NCBI GenBank assembly: GCA_022683945.1
Contig: JAJHSH010000019.1
Coordinates: 1 to 40,000 of the forward strand
DNA length: 40,000 nt
Direction: 5' to 3'
Source: Candidatus Acetothermia bacterium
Lineage (GTDB): Bacteria; Bipolaricaulota; Bipolaricaulia; RBG-16-55-9; DRXL01
The notes beneath the pieces were generated by a model. The model had not been told where the DNA came from, did not search any database, and saw only the letters and a list, made by a program, of their open reading frames with translations. Below are positions 24,567 to 32,502 of this stretch, piece after piece (position 1 is the first letter of the stretch; every line of letters begins with the position of its first letter). The position numbers and the translations under genes were made by a program.

Positions 24567-24596
24567 TTGACATTCACTTTGTTAAATATTTATAAT
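24567..24596 (+). promoter_or_regulatory. Near-consensus sigma70 promoter for PEP synthase
   Basis: Perfect TTGACA (24567-24572) and perfect TATAAT (24591-24596) are separated by 18 bases. The predicted start point near 24603 gives a leader of about 64 bases before the ATG. The remainder of the gap 24390-24533 shows no gene. Confidence 0.75.
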
Positions 24597-24666
24597 TAAT
24601 AAGCTTGACGTTGTTTATGATTATCTTGATCACCAAGTAAAGGGTCTGCAAGGAGGTACTCACTCT

Positions 24667-27084
24667 ATGAAAGACGTTCTCTGGCTCGATGAGATCAAGT
24701 GCTCCGATGTGCACTCCGTAGGAGGCAAGGCCGCATCGCTAGGAGAGCTCCGCTGGGCGCTTCCGGAGATCCCCGTTCCCGACGGCTTTGTGATCACCGC
24801 TGAAGCCTATCGCGCGTTTATGAACGAGACGGGCCTCGCCCGACGCGTGCACGCGCTGCTTCAAGAGCTCGACCCGCACGACCTGAGCGCCTTGGCCAAA
24901 CAAGGGCAGAAGATGAGAGAATTGATCACCCAAACGGCCTTCTCGTCCGAATTAGAAACCGAGATCAGAGCCGCTTATCGCGTTCTTCTCCAGCGCAGCG
25001 AATCTCTTTCAGTCGCTGTGCGCTCTTCGGCCACTACAGAAGATTCTCAGGAGAACTCCTTCGCCGGCCAGCACGATACGTTCCTGAACGTCCAGGGCGA
25101 AGAGCAGTTATTGGAGAGCGTCAAGCGCTGTTTTGCCAGTCTCTTTACGGATCGCGCCATCTCGTATCGCTATGATCGGGGGTTGACCGAGGAGGATCTG
25201 GCGCTGGCCGTCGTCGTCCAGCAGATGGTGCGCTCGGATCTAGCCTCTTCCGGGGTGCTCTTCACGCTCGACCCGGAGTCGGGATTGACCAATGTGCTCT
25301 ATCTGACGGCGGCTTACGGATTTGGGGAATTGGTCGTGCAGGGGCGCGTCAATCCCGATCAGTTTTATATCTTCAAGGCCGCGCTCTCCGACGGCTATCG
25401 TCCTATTATCGAGAGACGCTTGGGGAGCAAAGAGATCAAGCTCGTCTGCGACGGGGAAGACCGGCTCAAAGAAGTTCCCGTACGAGCCGCCGAGCAGCGT
25501 GCTTTTTCTCTCAGCGACGACGAAGTTTTACAGCTGGCGCGCTGGGGCGTGCGCATCGAAGAGCACTATGGCCGCCCGATGGACATCGAGTGGGCCAAGG
25601 ACGGCCTAAGCGGTCGGCTCTTCATCGTGCAGGCCCGGCCGGAGACGGTCCATCGCGCGCAGGGTCTCCATATCTTAGAGAGCTATGTCCTAGAGCAGCG
25701 TGGAGAGCTTGCAGTGCGCGGCGAACCCGTCGGGAGCAAAATCGGCCAAGGGAAGGCCCATATTATTCAGAACGTGCGCGAGATCAAGACCTTCCAACCC
25801 GGCGAAGTTTTAGTGACTCAGATGACCGATCCCGACTGGGAGCCGATTATGAAGATCGCCTCGGCGATTGTCACGGAGCGTGGGGGGAGGACCTGCCACG
25901 CCGCGATCATCTCGCGCGAGCTGGGCATCCCCTGCGTCATTGGCGCCGAGGGCGCTACGCAGAAGATTAAGACAGGCCAAGAGATCACCGTGGACTGCTC
26001 CCAAGGGGCGGGCCAAGTCTTCCGAGGGAAGCTGCGCTATCGTGTGGATAAGATCAATCTGGAGTCTCTTCCCAGAACGCGCACCCAAATTATGATGAAC
26101 GTGGGCATCCCGGAGATGGCTTTCGCTCAAGCGCAGATCCCCAACGACGGTGTGGGACTAGCTCGCGAAGAGTTTATTATCAGCTCGCACATTGGGATTC
26201 ACCCCAAGGCGCTCTTGGAATATGAGCACCTCAAAGCCCGCGCGGCCCATGATCCACAGGTTGCTCAGATTATTAAACAGATTGACGAGCGCACGGTGGG
26301 CTACCCAGACAAAGCCCAATTCTTCGTGGAGGTGCTCGCTTCGGGAGTAGCTGTGATCGCCGCGGCCTTCTGGCCCAACGACGTGATCGTCCGACTCTCG
26401 GACTTCAAGTCCAACGAGTACGCGAGCTTGATTGGAGGCGTGCTCTACGAGCCGACCGAGTCCAATCCGATGATCGGCTGGCGCGGCGCTTCGCGCTACT
26501 ATGACCCCAAATACAGAGAGGCCTTTGAGCTGGAGTGCCGAGCGCTCAAGAAAGCTCGCGACGAATGGGGGCTGACGAATATCAAAGTGATGATCCCGTT
26601 CTGTCGCACGCCCGAAGAGGGGAAGAACGTCATAAAGACGATGGCCGAATTTGGGCTGCGCCCTCATGAGAACGGCTTGGAAGTCTACGTGATGTGCGAG
26701 ATCCCCAGCAATGTGATCTTGGCCGAAGAGTTCGCCGAGATCTTCGATGGTTTCTCTATCGGGAGCAACGATCTCACACAATTGGCACTTGGGCTGGATC
26801 GCGACTCGGAGCTGGTCGCCCATATTTACGATGAGCGCAATGAAGCCGTCAAGCGCTTGGTGAAGCACGTCATTACCGTAGCCCATCGCAAGGGGCGCAA
26901 GATCGGGATCTGCGGCCAAGCGCCTTCAGATTTCCCGGAGTTTGCAGAGTTTTTGGTGGAATGCGGGATTGATAGCCTCTCGCTCAATCCCGACACGGTC
27001 ATCAAGACGAGACTCTTGGTCGCCGAAAAAGAGCGCACATCTTTGCCCACGCCCACTGTGTTGGCAGTAGCCGCCGGATGCTGA
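24667..27084 (+). CDS. ppsA: Phosphoenolpyruvate synthase (pyruvate, water dikinase)
   Basis: The 805-residue enzyme converts pyruvate and ATP to PEP, AMP and phosphate at the start of gluconeogenesis. The N-terminal ATP-grasp domain (about 15-325) has GGKAASLGEL, VRSSATTEDSQENSFAGQHDTFLN and MDIEWA. The phosphohistidine domain carries TERGGRTCHAAIISRELGIP with the catalytic H411. The C-terminal PEP/pyruvate TIM barrel (about 465-785) includes SIGSNDLTQLALGLDRDS and the catalytic-cysteine loop GICGQAPSD (about 746-754). AAGGAGG precedes the ATG. The last codons (AVAAGC) and the stop lie inside repeat copy B, with the TGA in a hairpin loop, so the repeat may have defined the present C-terminus. 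Promoter architecture suggests regulated expression. Confidence 0.95.
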   Translation: MKDVLWLDEIKCSDVHSVGGKAASLGELRWALPEIPVPDGFVITAEAYRAFMNETGLARRVHALLQELDPHDLSALAKQGQKMRELITQTAFSSELETEIRAAYRVLLQRSESLSVAVRSSATTEDSQENSFAGQHDTFLNVQGEEQLLESVKRCFASLFTDRAISYRYDRGLTEEDLALAVVVQQMVRSDLASSGVLFTLDPESGLTNVLYLTAAYGFGELVVQGRVNPDQFYIFKAALSDGYRPIIERRLGSKEIKLVCDGEDRLKEVPVRAAEQRAFSLSDDEVLQLARWGVRIEEHYGRPMDIEWAKDGLSGRLFIVQARPETVHRAQGLHILESYVLEQRGELAVRGEPVGSKIGQGKAHIIQNVREIKTFQPGEVLVTQMTDPDWEPIMKIASAIVTERGGRTCHAAIISRELGIPCVIGAEGATQKIKTGQEITVDCSQGAGQVFRGKLRYRVDKINLESLPRTRTQIMMNVGIPEMAFAQAQIPNDGVGLAREEFIISSHIGIHPKALLEYEHLKARAAHDPQVAQIIKQIDERTVGYPDKAQFFVEVLASGVAVIAAAFWPNDVIVRLSDFKSNEYASLIGGVLYEPTESNPMIGWRGASRYYDPKYREAFELECRALKKARDEWGLTNIKVMIPFCRTPEEGKNVIKTMAEFGLRPHENGLEVYVMCEIPSNVILAEEFAEIFDGFSIGSNDLTQLALGLDRDSELVAHIYDERNEAVKRLVKHVITVAHRKGRKIGICGQAPSDFPEFAEFLVECGIDSLSLNPDTVIKTRLLVAEKERTSLPTPTVLAVAAGC

Positions 27085-27160
27085 AGCATCCGTCTCAGCT
27101 AGGCTGACAGCGTGCTTTAGCACGCTTCCATCTGGTGAGCCGGTGGATTCATCCACCGGC
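27075..27160. repeat. Hairpin-cluster repeat, family 2, copy B
   Basis: Three hairpins with 2-base loops: CGGATGCT/AGCATCCG (27075-27092), AGCGTGCT/AGCACGCT (27109-27126) and GCCGGTGGAT/ATCCACCGGC (27139-27160). The spacer GCTTCCATCTGGTGAGCCGG matches copy A almost exactly, but a different stem sequence occupies each slot. The ppsA stop codon is in the first loop. Confidence 0.75.
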
Positions 27161-27186
27161 TCAAATGTCTCTTCCCCAAAAGAGAG

Positions 27187-27276
27187 GGCCTTAACCTCGG
27201 TAGCCGCACGCGGCTTTCGGGCGGGGTCTCCCTGTGCAGCCTCATGTGGGCGCGGTTCGATCACCGGGTTAAGGCC
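27187..27276. other. Candidate structured RNA or junction-forming inverted repeat
   Basis: A perfect 10-bp closing stem (GGCCTTAACC at 27187-27196 with GGTTAAGGCC at 27267-27276) encloses at least two local hairpins: AGCCG/CGGCT (27202-27215) and CGGT/ACCG (27253-27266). The layout is that of a multi-helix junction about 90 bases long. It lies between the convergent ppsA and phosphomutase genes, so its strand is undecided. I do not recognise a known RNA family. Confidence 0.45.
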
Positions 27277-27329
27277 GTCTGTTGTTATTATGACATAAAC
27301 TTATAGAGATTGTCAAGTAGCATATATGT

Positions 27330-28805
27330 TTATCTCCCCCACAGGCCGAGATCGCCACGCGCGAAACGCTCCGCTTCGTCGAGCACCTCGCGCACTCTTG
27401 TCGGAGAGTCCGATTCGCAATAGAGCCGTAAAAGCGGCTCCGTCCCGCTCGCTCGCAGCAGGAGCCAGCCCTTGGCAAAGCGCAACTTCACCCCGTCGAG
27501 CATCTCGGTCTTCATCACTTCCAAGCCCGCGATCTCTTTAGGGGGCCGCTGCTGGACGCGCTCGACGACTTCGAGACGACTCTCCAAATGAATATCGCGC
27601 CGGTCGTACCAATGCGGCCCAACTTCCGCTAACAGATCTTCGACGATCTCGCTCAGCGGGCGAGAAGCCCGCGCGGCGATCTCGCAAATTAAGAGCGCAT
27701 TGAGAATTCCGTCGCGCTCCGGGATATGATTCTTAATGGCAAACCCGCCGGATTCTTCGCCGCCGATGAGCACGTCCTCGCGCACCATCTTCTCACAGAT
27801 ATATTTGAAGCCCACAGGGACTTCTTCCAGCGCCAGATCGTGTTTGACGGCCAGCACTTCGGCCATATCGGAGAGCGCAAACGATTTGACGACCTTGCCC
27901 CGCCAGCGACGCGCTAATAATAAGTGCTTGAGTATCAGAGCAAAACAGCGATGGGAGTCTAAGATCTGGCCGCGCTCGTCCATGGCAGCCATACGGTCGG
28001 CGTCGCCGTCGGTCACGACGCCCATCAAGAATCTGGCCATGCGCGCGCGCTTCTGGCGCTCGCTGGCGATCACCGCGCGCAGGGGGCTTAAATTTTTTTC
28101 GACAGGTTCGGGGTTCTTTCCCCCAAAGCGCGGATGATCCCCCCCGCGCACCTGCAGATGCTCAACCCCCAGCTCTTTGAAGATCTGCGCGATATACCCT
28201 CGGCCTGCGCCATACATCGAGTCCACGACGACGGAGAGCGGGCTTGCCCCAAGTGTCTTTCGGTCAATGAGTTCCCGCAGGCGCTGCAGATACGGGGACT
28301 TAAAATCCACAAAATTCAGCGCGCTCTCTGGGGACTTGACGGCCGGAGCCTCAGCGGGGATGAGTTGCTCAATGAGATGCGTCACCGAAGGCGGCGCAGA
28401 GCTTGCGTACTCGACTTTGATCTTGACGCCGTTATATTCGGGTGGATTATGGCTGGCCGTCACCATCACGCCCAGCGCCGCTTGGTGGGTCTGCACCGCA
28501 AACGAGAGCGCGGGAGTGGGCAGACCATCTTCGGCGATCCAGACGGGAATCTCTGCGTCTTGAAGCACCCGTCCGATCTGTATAGCAAACTCTTTGGAGA
28601 GAAAGCGCGTGTCGTAGCCGATGACCACGCCCCGTTCCGGCGGGCGGCAGGGAACGCCCCAGCGCTTATAAAGATCGAGCGTACGACGCTGCGGGCTTCT
28701 TAGATAGAGAGCAAGAGCGTGCGCTACGCGCGCGACGTTCTCAAATGTAAAGTCGCGTGCGATCACCCCCCGCCAGCCGTCGGTGCCAAAACGAATCTCG
28801 CTCAT
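27330..28805 (-). CDS. Phosphoglucomutase/phosphomannomutase family protein
   Basis: The 491-residue alpha-D-phosphohexomutase interconverts hexose 1- and 6-phosphates. All four active-site loops are present: phosphoserine loop TASHNPPEYNG (S118), metal loop DGDAD (266-270), sugar loop GGEESGG (348-354) and phosphate loop RASGTEP (451-457). The N-terminus IRFGTDGWRGVIARDFT is typical of the bacterial family often annotated PgcA/ManB-like. Substrate preference between glucose, mannose and glucosamine phosphates is open. The start ATG 28805 follows the preceding stop by 3 bases, placing it as the last gene of a three-gene operon. Confidence 0.92.
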   Translation of the reverse strand: MSEIRFGTDGWRGVIARDFTFENVARVAHALALYLRSPQRRTLDLYKRWGVPCRPPERGVVIGYDTRFLSKEFAIQIGRVLQDAEIPVWIAEDGLPTPALSFAVQTHQAALGVMVTASHNPPEYNGVKIKVEYASSAPPSVTHLIEQLIPAEAPAVKSPESALNFVDFKSPYLQRLRELIDRKTLGASPLSVVVDSMYGAGRGYIAQIFKELGVEHLQVRGGDHPRFGGKNPEPVEKNLSPLRAVIASERQKRARMARFLMGVVTDGDADRMAAMDERGQILDSHRCFALILKHLLLARRWRGKVVKSFALSDMAEVLAVKHDLALEEVPVGFKYICEKMVREDVLIGGEESGGFAIKNHIPERDGILNALLICEIAARASRPLSEIVEDLLAEVGPHWYDRRDIHLESRLEVVERVQQRPPKEIAGLEVMKTEMLDGVKLRFAKGWLLLRASGTEPLLRLYCESDSPTRVREVLDEAERFARGDLGLWGR

Positions 28806-28808
28806 ATC

Positions 28809-29066
28809 TTACCGTGCGCGCAAGACCCGCCCGTCGCGCTGCACGATCTTCTCCACGTGCGCCGGCAGCGTTATCTCCATCTTTTCCAAGACCTCTGTGA
28901 TGAGATCGCGCGGCAGGGCCGACTCCAACCACAGCGTCTCCAGATCGACGGCTCCATTGACGACGGGGATTTCGTTCAACATTTTCTCCAGGGCGCGCGC
29001 GTAGTTTTGCATCGCATCCGGCAGATAAGCCCCGTCGGGCGCGCTCAGCTGCTCCTCGATCTCCAT
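28809..29066 (-). CDS. Small hypothetical protein
   Basis: The 85-residue protein starts at ATG 29066, overlapping the upstream stop as TGATG with GGAGG just before it; a GTG at 29078 would add four residues but lies on the ribosome binding site. The sequence (MEIEEQLSAPDGAYLPDAMQ...) is acidic and mostly helical with no signal peptide or membrane segment. No family is recognised. It is sandwiched between the DUF4139 and phosphomutase genes with coupled spacing, so it is likely a real co-expressed gene. Confidence 0.7.
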   Translation of the reverse strand: MEIEEQLSAPDGAYLPDAMQNYARALEKMLNEIPVVNGAVDLETLWLESALPRDLITEVLEKMEITLPAHVEKIVQRDGRVLRAR

Positions 29067-30445
29067 CAGTACCTCCACTCTACGGTGTACGTAACGGTCG
29101 CTGTGCCCTGAGCTTTCACGGGCGCTTTGAAGAGCACCGTGTAAGCATCGAGTTTTTCATAGCTCGGCTCCGAAGAGATCATCTTCCAAGTCCCCTGCAA
29201 GCGCTCTTGGACTTCGATGGTCACATCGTTCTCTTTCTGGTTACGCAGCTTGATCTCATAGGTCTCTCTATAGGTCTCGCGACCGAACTCGTCGCGCCCG
29301 ACGACTTGACGATCTTTCAGAACTCTTTCGGCCTTCAGATCAAAGACCATCCCCGCGACGAGCGCGATCTTCTCGTTCTTGGGCGTGTGTTCCAGAGCGT
29401 CCTCGCCGATGAATCGTAAGGGCGAACGACCGTTCGCAACTATTTTATAAAGCCGCACGACGCCCGCCGGCAGCGCTATACCCAGCCCGTGCGCTGCGTC
29501 GTTCAACAAACGAATCTCAACGCGGACTTGCTCCGGCGAACGCGCAGCTTCATAGACATAATGCTTGGAGACTCGGACAGCCGGGGCTTCCAAGAACGAG
29601 AGCTGAAGCGTCTGTTGGTCTTTGAGCGTCGTCGGTCGGGTCAGTTTGTACTCGTGATACTCAAACGCCGGCTTCGTCTCGACGAGGGCTTCGGACGCGG
29701 CGGCTTGTTCGAGCCGCTGGGCCATAGGGATCACGGGCGGCGGTGGAGGCGTCACGCGGCGCAGTTCACCGGCGATGAGGGTCAGACGAGCATGGGGATA
29801 GTCCCGCCCCGACTGATTGCCGATCACCACCCAACTGCTCAGCTTAAATTGGTCTTCGGTTTCGTTCAGAATTGCCGTGTAATGGGCCGACCAGCGAAGT
29901 CCGTCCACCAGATAACTGAGTTGCCCGGTGACGACGCCCTCGGCCTCGCTGTAGGCACGCCAGCGCAGCACGGGAGCTGGGCGATAATCCGGGAGTTTGG
30001 CCAGCGCGATCTCGCTATAATCTCTGAGAATCTGCACGCGCCCCGATGGCTCCTGCAGAACGATCCCGTCTTCGGTGCTCAACAGCACGCCGCGATAGGT
30101 CTTGGGGACGAGAGCGCGCGCCACGGTCACTTCGATCTCTTGACCGATAGAGCTTTTCAGAAACTCAGCACTATGGGCGCGCTGCGCGGGCAAGAACTCT
30201 TGCTCGAAGATACGAAACGTTTCGCCGGGGGTGCGAAAGACGACCGAGTCGGGGATGAGCGTGTGGGGCACGGGGACGATAGAGTAGATCTGTTCGCCTT
30301 TAACGGCGTTCAGCGCATACTCTTCTTCGAGCAGGCCCAAGTCGCTATAGAGCGTGAGGGCCAGCGGGGGAGCCTCTTGATGCGAGCCGGCGCTCACGAA
30401 CCAGCCGCTGAGTACCATCGTCAGAGCGAGCGCTATGCGTTTCAT
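29066..30445 (-). CDS. Exported DUF4139-domain protein
   Basis: The 459-residue protein starts at ATG 30445 because GGAGGT lies 6 bases upstream and a signal peptide follows (KRIALALTMVLSGWFVSAG). The open frame upstream of it runs antisense through a tRNA gene and is not coding. The body matches DUF4139: an N-terminal region on dual-sided strands (LTLYSDLGLLEEEYALNAVKGEQ), LVDGLRWSAHYTAIL, a proline run before residue 265, and a C-terminal beta-sandwich (YEIKLRNQKENDVTIEVQERL... ATVTYTVEWRY). The function of DUF4139 proteins is poorly known; cell-envelope roles have been suggested. It is the first gene of an operon with a small protein and phosphomutase. Confidence 0.8.
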   Translation of the reverse strand: MKRIALALTMVLSGWFVSAGSHQEAPPLALTLYSDLGLLEEEYALNAVKGEQIYSIVPVPHTLIPDSVVFRTPGETFRIFEQEFLPAQRAHSAEFLKSSIGQEIEVTVARALVPKTYRGVLLSTEDGIVLQEPSGRVQILRDYSEIALAKLPDYRPAPVLRWRAYSEAEGVVTGQLSYLVDGLRWSAHYTAILNETEDQFKLSSWVVIGNQSGRDYPHARLTLIAGELRRVTPPPPPVIPMAQRLEQAAASEALVETKPAFEYHEYKLTRPTTLKDQQTLQLSFLEAPAVRVSKHYVYEAARSPEQVRVEIRLLNDAAHGLGIALPAGVVRLYKIVANGRSPLRFIGEDALEHTPKNEKIALVAGMVFDLKAERVLKDRQVVGRDEFGRETYRETYEIKLRNQKENDVTIEVQERLQGTWKMISSEPSYEKLDAYTVLFKAPVKAQGTATVTYTVEWRY

Positions 30446-30533
30446 GATTTGACCTCCGTGTGCTGTGTAGAGGCGACGTGTGCTTCGCCCGTATAAGCTT
30501 AGCGCATGGAGAGCGCTTGGGCAATTTGTGAGG

Positions 30534-30562
30534 TTGACACTGAGAGGGGGCAGGGCTATAAT
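30534..30562 (+). promoter_or_regulatory. Perfect consensus sigma70 promoter of the tRNA-Cys/tRNA-Val operon
   Basis: TTGACA (30534-30539), a 17-base spacer and TATAAT (30557-30562) match the consensus at every position. tRNA-Cys begins 12 bases after the -10. Confidence 0.85.
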
Positions 30563-30573
30563 TTGTACAGACT

Positions 30574-30648
30574 GGCGGCGTAGCCAAGTGGCAAGGCAAG
30601 GGTCTGCAAAACCCTCATACACCGGTTCGACTCCGGTCGCCGCCTCCA
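30574..30648 (+). tRNA. tRNA-Cys (GCA)
   Basis: A complete cloverleaf: acceptor GGCGGCG/CGCCGCC, D-arm starting AGCCAAGTGG, anticodon arm AGGGT-CTGCAAA-ACCCT with anticodon GCA, T-arm CCGGT-TCGACT-CCGG, discriminator T and encoded CCA. It shares a promoter with tRNA-Val. Confidence 0.95.
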
Positions 30649-30665
30649 GATCAAACTGAAAATCT

Positions 30666-30740
30666 GGGTGGTTAGCTCAGCGGAAGAGCGTCTGCTTGAC
30701 GTGCAGAAGGCCATAGGTTCAAATCCTATACCACCCACCA
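30666..30740 (+). tRNA. tRNA-Val (GAC)
   Basis: A complete cloverleaf: acceptor GGGTGGT/ACCACCC, D-arm GCTCAGCGGAAGAGC, anticodon arm TCTGC-TTGACGT-GCAGA with anticodon GAC, T-arm ending in TAGGTTCAAATCCTA, discriminator A and encoded CCA. An integrase gene starts 64 bases downstream, so the 3' half is a probable attachment site for the element that follows. Confidence 0.95.
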
Positions 30741-30804
30741 ACAGGCACGCAAAACCACTTCCAATCTGCAATAGCACCCTCTCACGCGCCTGAACTCACA
30801 GGAC

Positions 30805-31755
30805 GTGCATCAGGCCAAAAACAGCCCTAAGCAGACGCACTACAGGACGCAGATAACGGACACGCTTTCGCTCTCTCAAGCTGTGGAGATGTTCACCCAG
30901 CACGCCCGGATTCACGGTCGAAGTCGCAAGACGCTGGCCCTCTATGAGTGGGTATTCGAGCAAGTCCATCAGGCTATAGGCGATAAGCCCTTAAGCCAGC
31001 TCGACACCATGACGCTGAGACGCTTTCTCTCAGAGCTTATAGAGCGCAACTGGAAGCCCACCAGCGTCAGCATTGTGCACCGCGTCTTCAATGCCTTTTT
31101 GAATTGGTGCAAGAGAGAAAGCTTGGTGACAAGCAATCCGCTTGACGGTATTCCCGCACCGAAGACGCCCAAAGTTTTCCCGTTCATTCTAGACGAGTCC
31201 CAAGTCCGGTCGCTCTTGGCCGCGTGTAACAGAAGCAACTTGCACGAGGCCAGAAACTACGCCATGCTCTTGCTCTTCATTGACTGTGGCTTGCGGCTGA
31301 ATGAGCTTATAGGCTTGCGTCTAGGGGACGTTTCATTAGCTCAAAGATCGCTCAAGGTGCATGGTAAAGGAGCCAGAGATCGGATCGTCTTTATGGGAGC
31401 TAGGACAGCCAAGGCTCACCGGCGCTGGCTGGAACTGCGGGGCTTTAGGACGGGATACTCGGACGCGCTCTTTATAGATCGCAAGGGGGAGCCATTGAAA
31501 CCGCGCTGGGTTCAACAGGTGATAGCACGCCTAGGAGTCAAGGCGGGGATCAAAGGCGTCCGTGTTAGCCCCCATACGCTGAGACACACCGCCGCGACAT
31601 TGGCGGTCAAAAACGGGATGGACCCCTTTGCGCTTCAGCGACTCTTGGGTTGGGAAAACATCTCGACCGCGCTCAAGTATGTGCATCTGGCTGGCACCGC
31701 ACTAAGAGAAGCGCACGCCAAGGCGAGCCCGGTGGACAGGCTATTGGAAACCTGA
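30805..31755 (+). CDS. Tyrosine recombinase/integrase (XerC/D-like)
   Basis: The 316-residue site-specific recombinase has a SAM-like core-binding domain (about 20-105) and a catalytic domain (about 125-305) with the full active site: R164 (CGLRLNEL), K188 (KVHGKGARDR), H257 and R260 (SPHTLRHTAA), W283 in the His/Trp position (LLGWEN) and nucleophile Y292 (LKYVHL). It cuts and rejoins DNA at attachment sites. The start is taken as GTG 30805; no strong ribosome binding site is visible, so the exact N-terminus is uncertain. The adjacent tRNA-Val is the expected attB. No excisionase is recognised, though one of the small HTH proteins could serve. Confidence 0.92.
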   Translation: MHQAKNSPKQTHYRTQITDTLSLSQAVEMFTQHARIHGRSRKTLALYEWVFEQVHQAIGDKPLSQLDTMTLRRFLSELIERNWKPTSVSIVHRVFNAFLNWCKRESLVTSNPLDGIPAPKTPKVFPFILDESQVRSLLAACNRSNLHEARNYAMLLLFIDCGLRLNELIGLRLGDVSLAQRSLKVHGKGARDRIVFMGARTAKAHRRWLELRGFRTGYSDALFIDRKGEPLKPRWVQQVIARLGVKAGIKGVRVSPHTLRHTAATLAVKNGMDPFALQRLLGWENISTALKYVHLAGTALREAHAKASPVDRLLET

Positions 31756-31820
31756 CCCATTTGACTTGGTTGCTAGACTTGCCCGTTATGAAAGCAAGCT
31801 GTCAAGGAAAGGGGTCTTTG

Positions 31821-32498
31821 CTAGACAACTTCAACTTGGGAATCGGAGTGTGATTCTATGCGGCTTTTCGACCCTAGCTCAGGAGCACCTTTTTTTGACA
31901 GCAGCAGCGACCGAACCTTCTCATGGCTGACCCCAAAGTGCTGGGCGACCTTGCGCAAGCTCCCTAACTCGCCGTATTTGGCTCTTACGGCTTGAGGGTC
32001 TAGTTCGATAGGCTTGCGCCCCCAGCCGTCCAAATCCCCTTGCTCCTGCTTGCGTCGGTAAGCGGCCTTCACTCGCTCGGAGAGTCGAGCCGACTCCATC
32101 TTTGCTTGCAGGGCCACAAGCTGAGCCACAAAGTCTCTCAAGATGCGACCGAGATCCCCTTCAACGTTGAGCTGATCCAAAAAACTCTCTTGCACAGAAT
32201 GGAGCTGCACTCCCCAAGCGTTGAGCATCTTCAAGTCTTGAAGGAATACGTAAGCCCCTTGGCGCGTCCAGCGATCTACCGACCAGACCACAATATGCTT
32301 GAACTTCCCAGCACGAGCATCACGCTTACATGCTTCATACTCAGGACGCTCAACATCTTCGCGATAGCCACTCAGCCGGTCACGATAGACCTTGATGATC
32401 TCCCAACCTCGCGTCGTGCAGAATTGGTCGCACGTCGCAAGTTGATTGCTCTCCTCTTGCTCCTCAGTCGAGACACGCAGATAGATCGCAGCTTTCAT
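31821..32498 (-). CDS. Serine recombinase (resolvase/invertase family)
   Basis: The 225-residue protein begins MKAAIYLRVSTEEQ with catalytic S10 and R8, followed by the resolvase N domain (YRDRLSGYREDVERPEYEACKRDA at about 38-61; HIVVWSVDRWTRQG) and the long helix E region. The C-terminus has an HTH motif (SLRKVAQHFGVSHEKVRSLLL). ATG 32498 is chosen because it gives the canonical N-terminus; upstream codons belong to the preceding gene. It could resolve multimers, invert a segment or act in transfer. It converges on the tyrosine recombinase and overlaps no other gene; the ComF-like stop is 4 bases upstream. Confidence 0.9.
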   Translation of the reverse strand: MKAAIYLRVSTEEQEESNQLATCDQFCTTRGWEIIKVYRDRLSGYREDVERPEYEACKRDARAGKFKHIVVWSVDRWTRQGAYVFLQDLKMLNAWGVQLHSVQESFLDQLNVEGDLGRILRDFVAQLVALQAKMESARLSERVKAAYRRKQEQGDLDGWGRKPIELDPQAVRAKYGELGSLRKVAQHFGVSHEKVRSLLLSKKGAPELGSKSRIESHSDSQVEVV

Positions 32499-32502
32499 AG
32501 CT

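Noticed and set aside
26926..27264. A 112-codon minus-strand frame across the end of ppsA and repeat copy B
   Set aside because: It runs through palindromic repeats and the structured element and lacks a ribosome binding site or family features.
27187..27276. A tRNA reading of the structured element (GGTTCGATC resembles a T-loop)
   Set aside because: The closing stem is 10 bp instead of 7, the T-stem does not pair around that loop, and there is no anticodon arm in register.
30446..30622. Upstream extension of the DUF4139 gene by 59 codons
   Set aside because: The extension runs antisense into the tRNA-Cys gene and its promoter; the ATG at 30445 has a good ribosome binding site and signal peptide.
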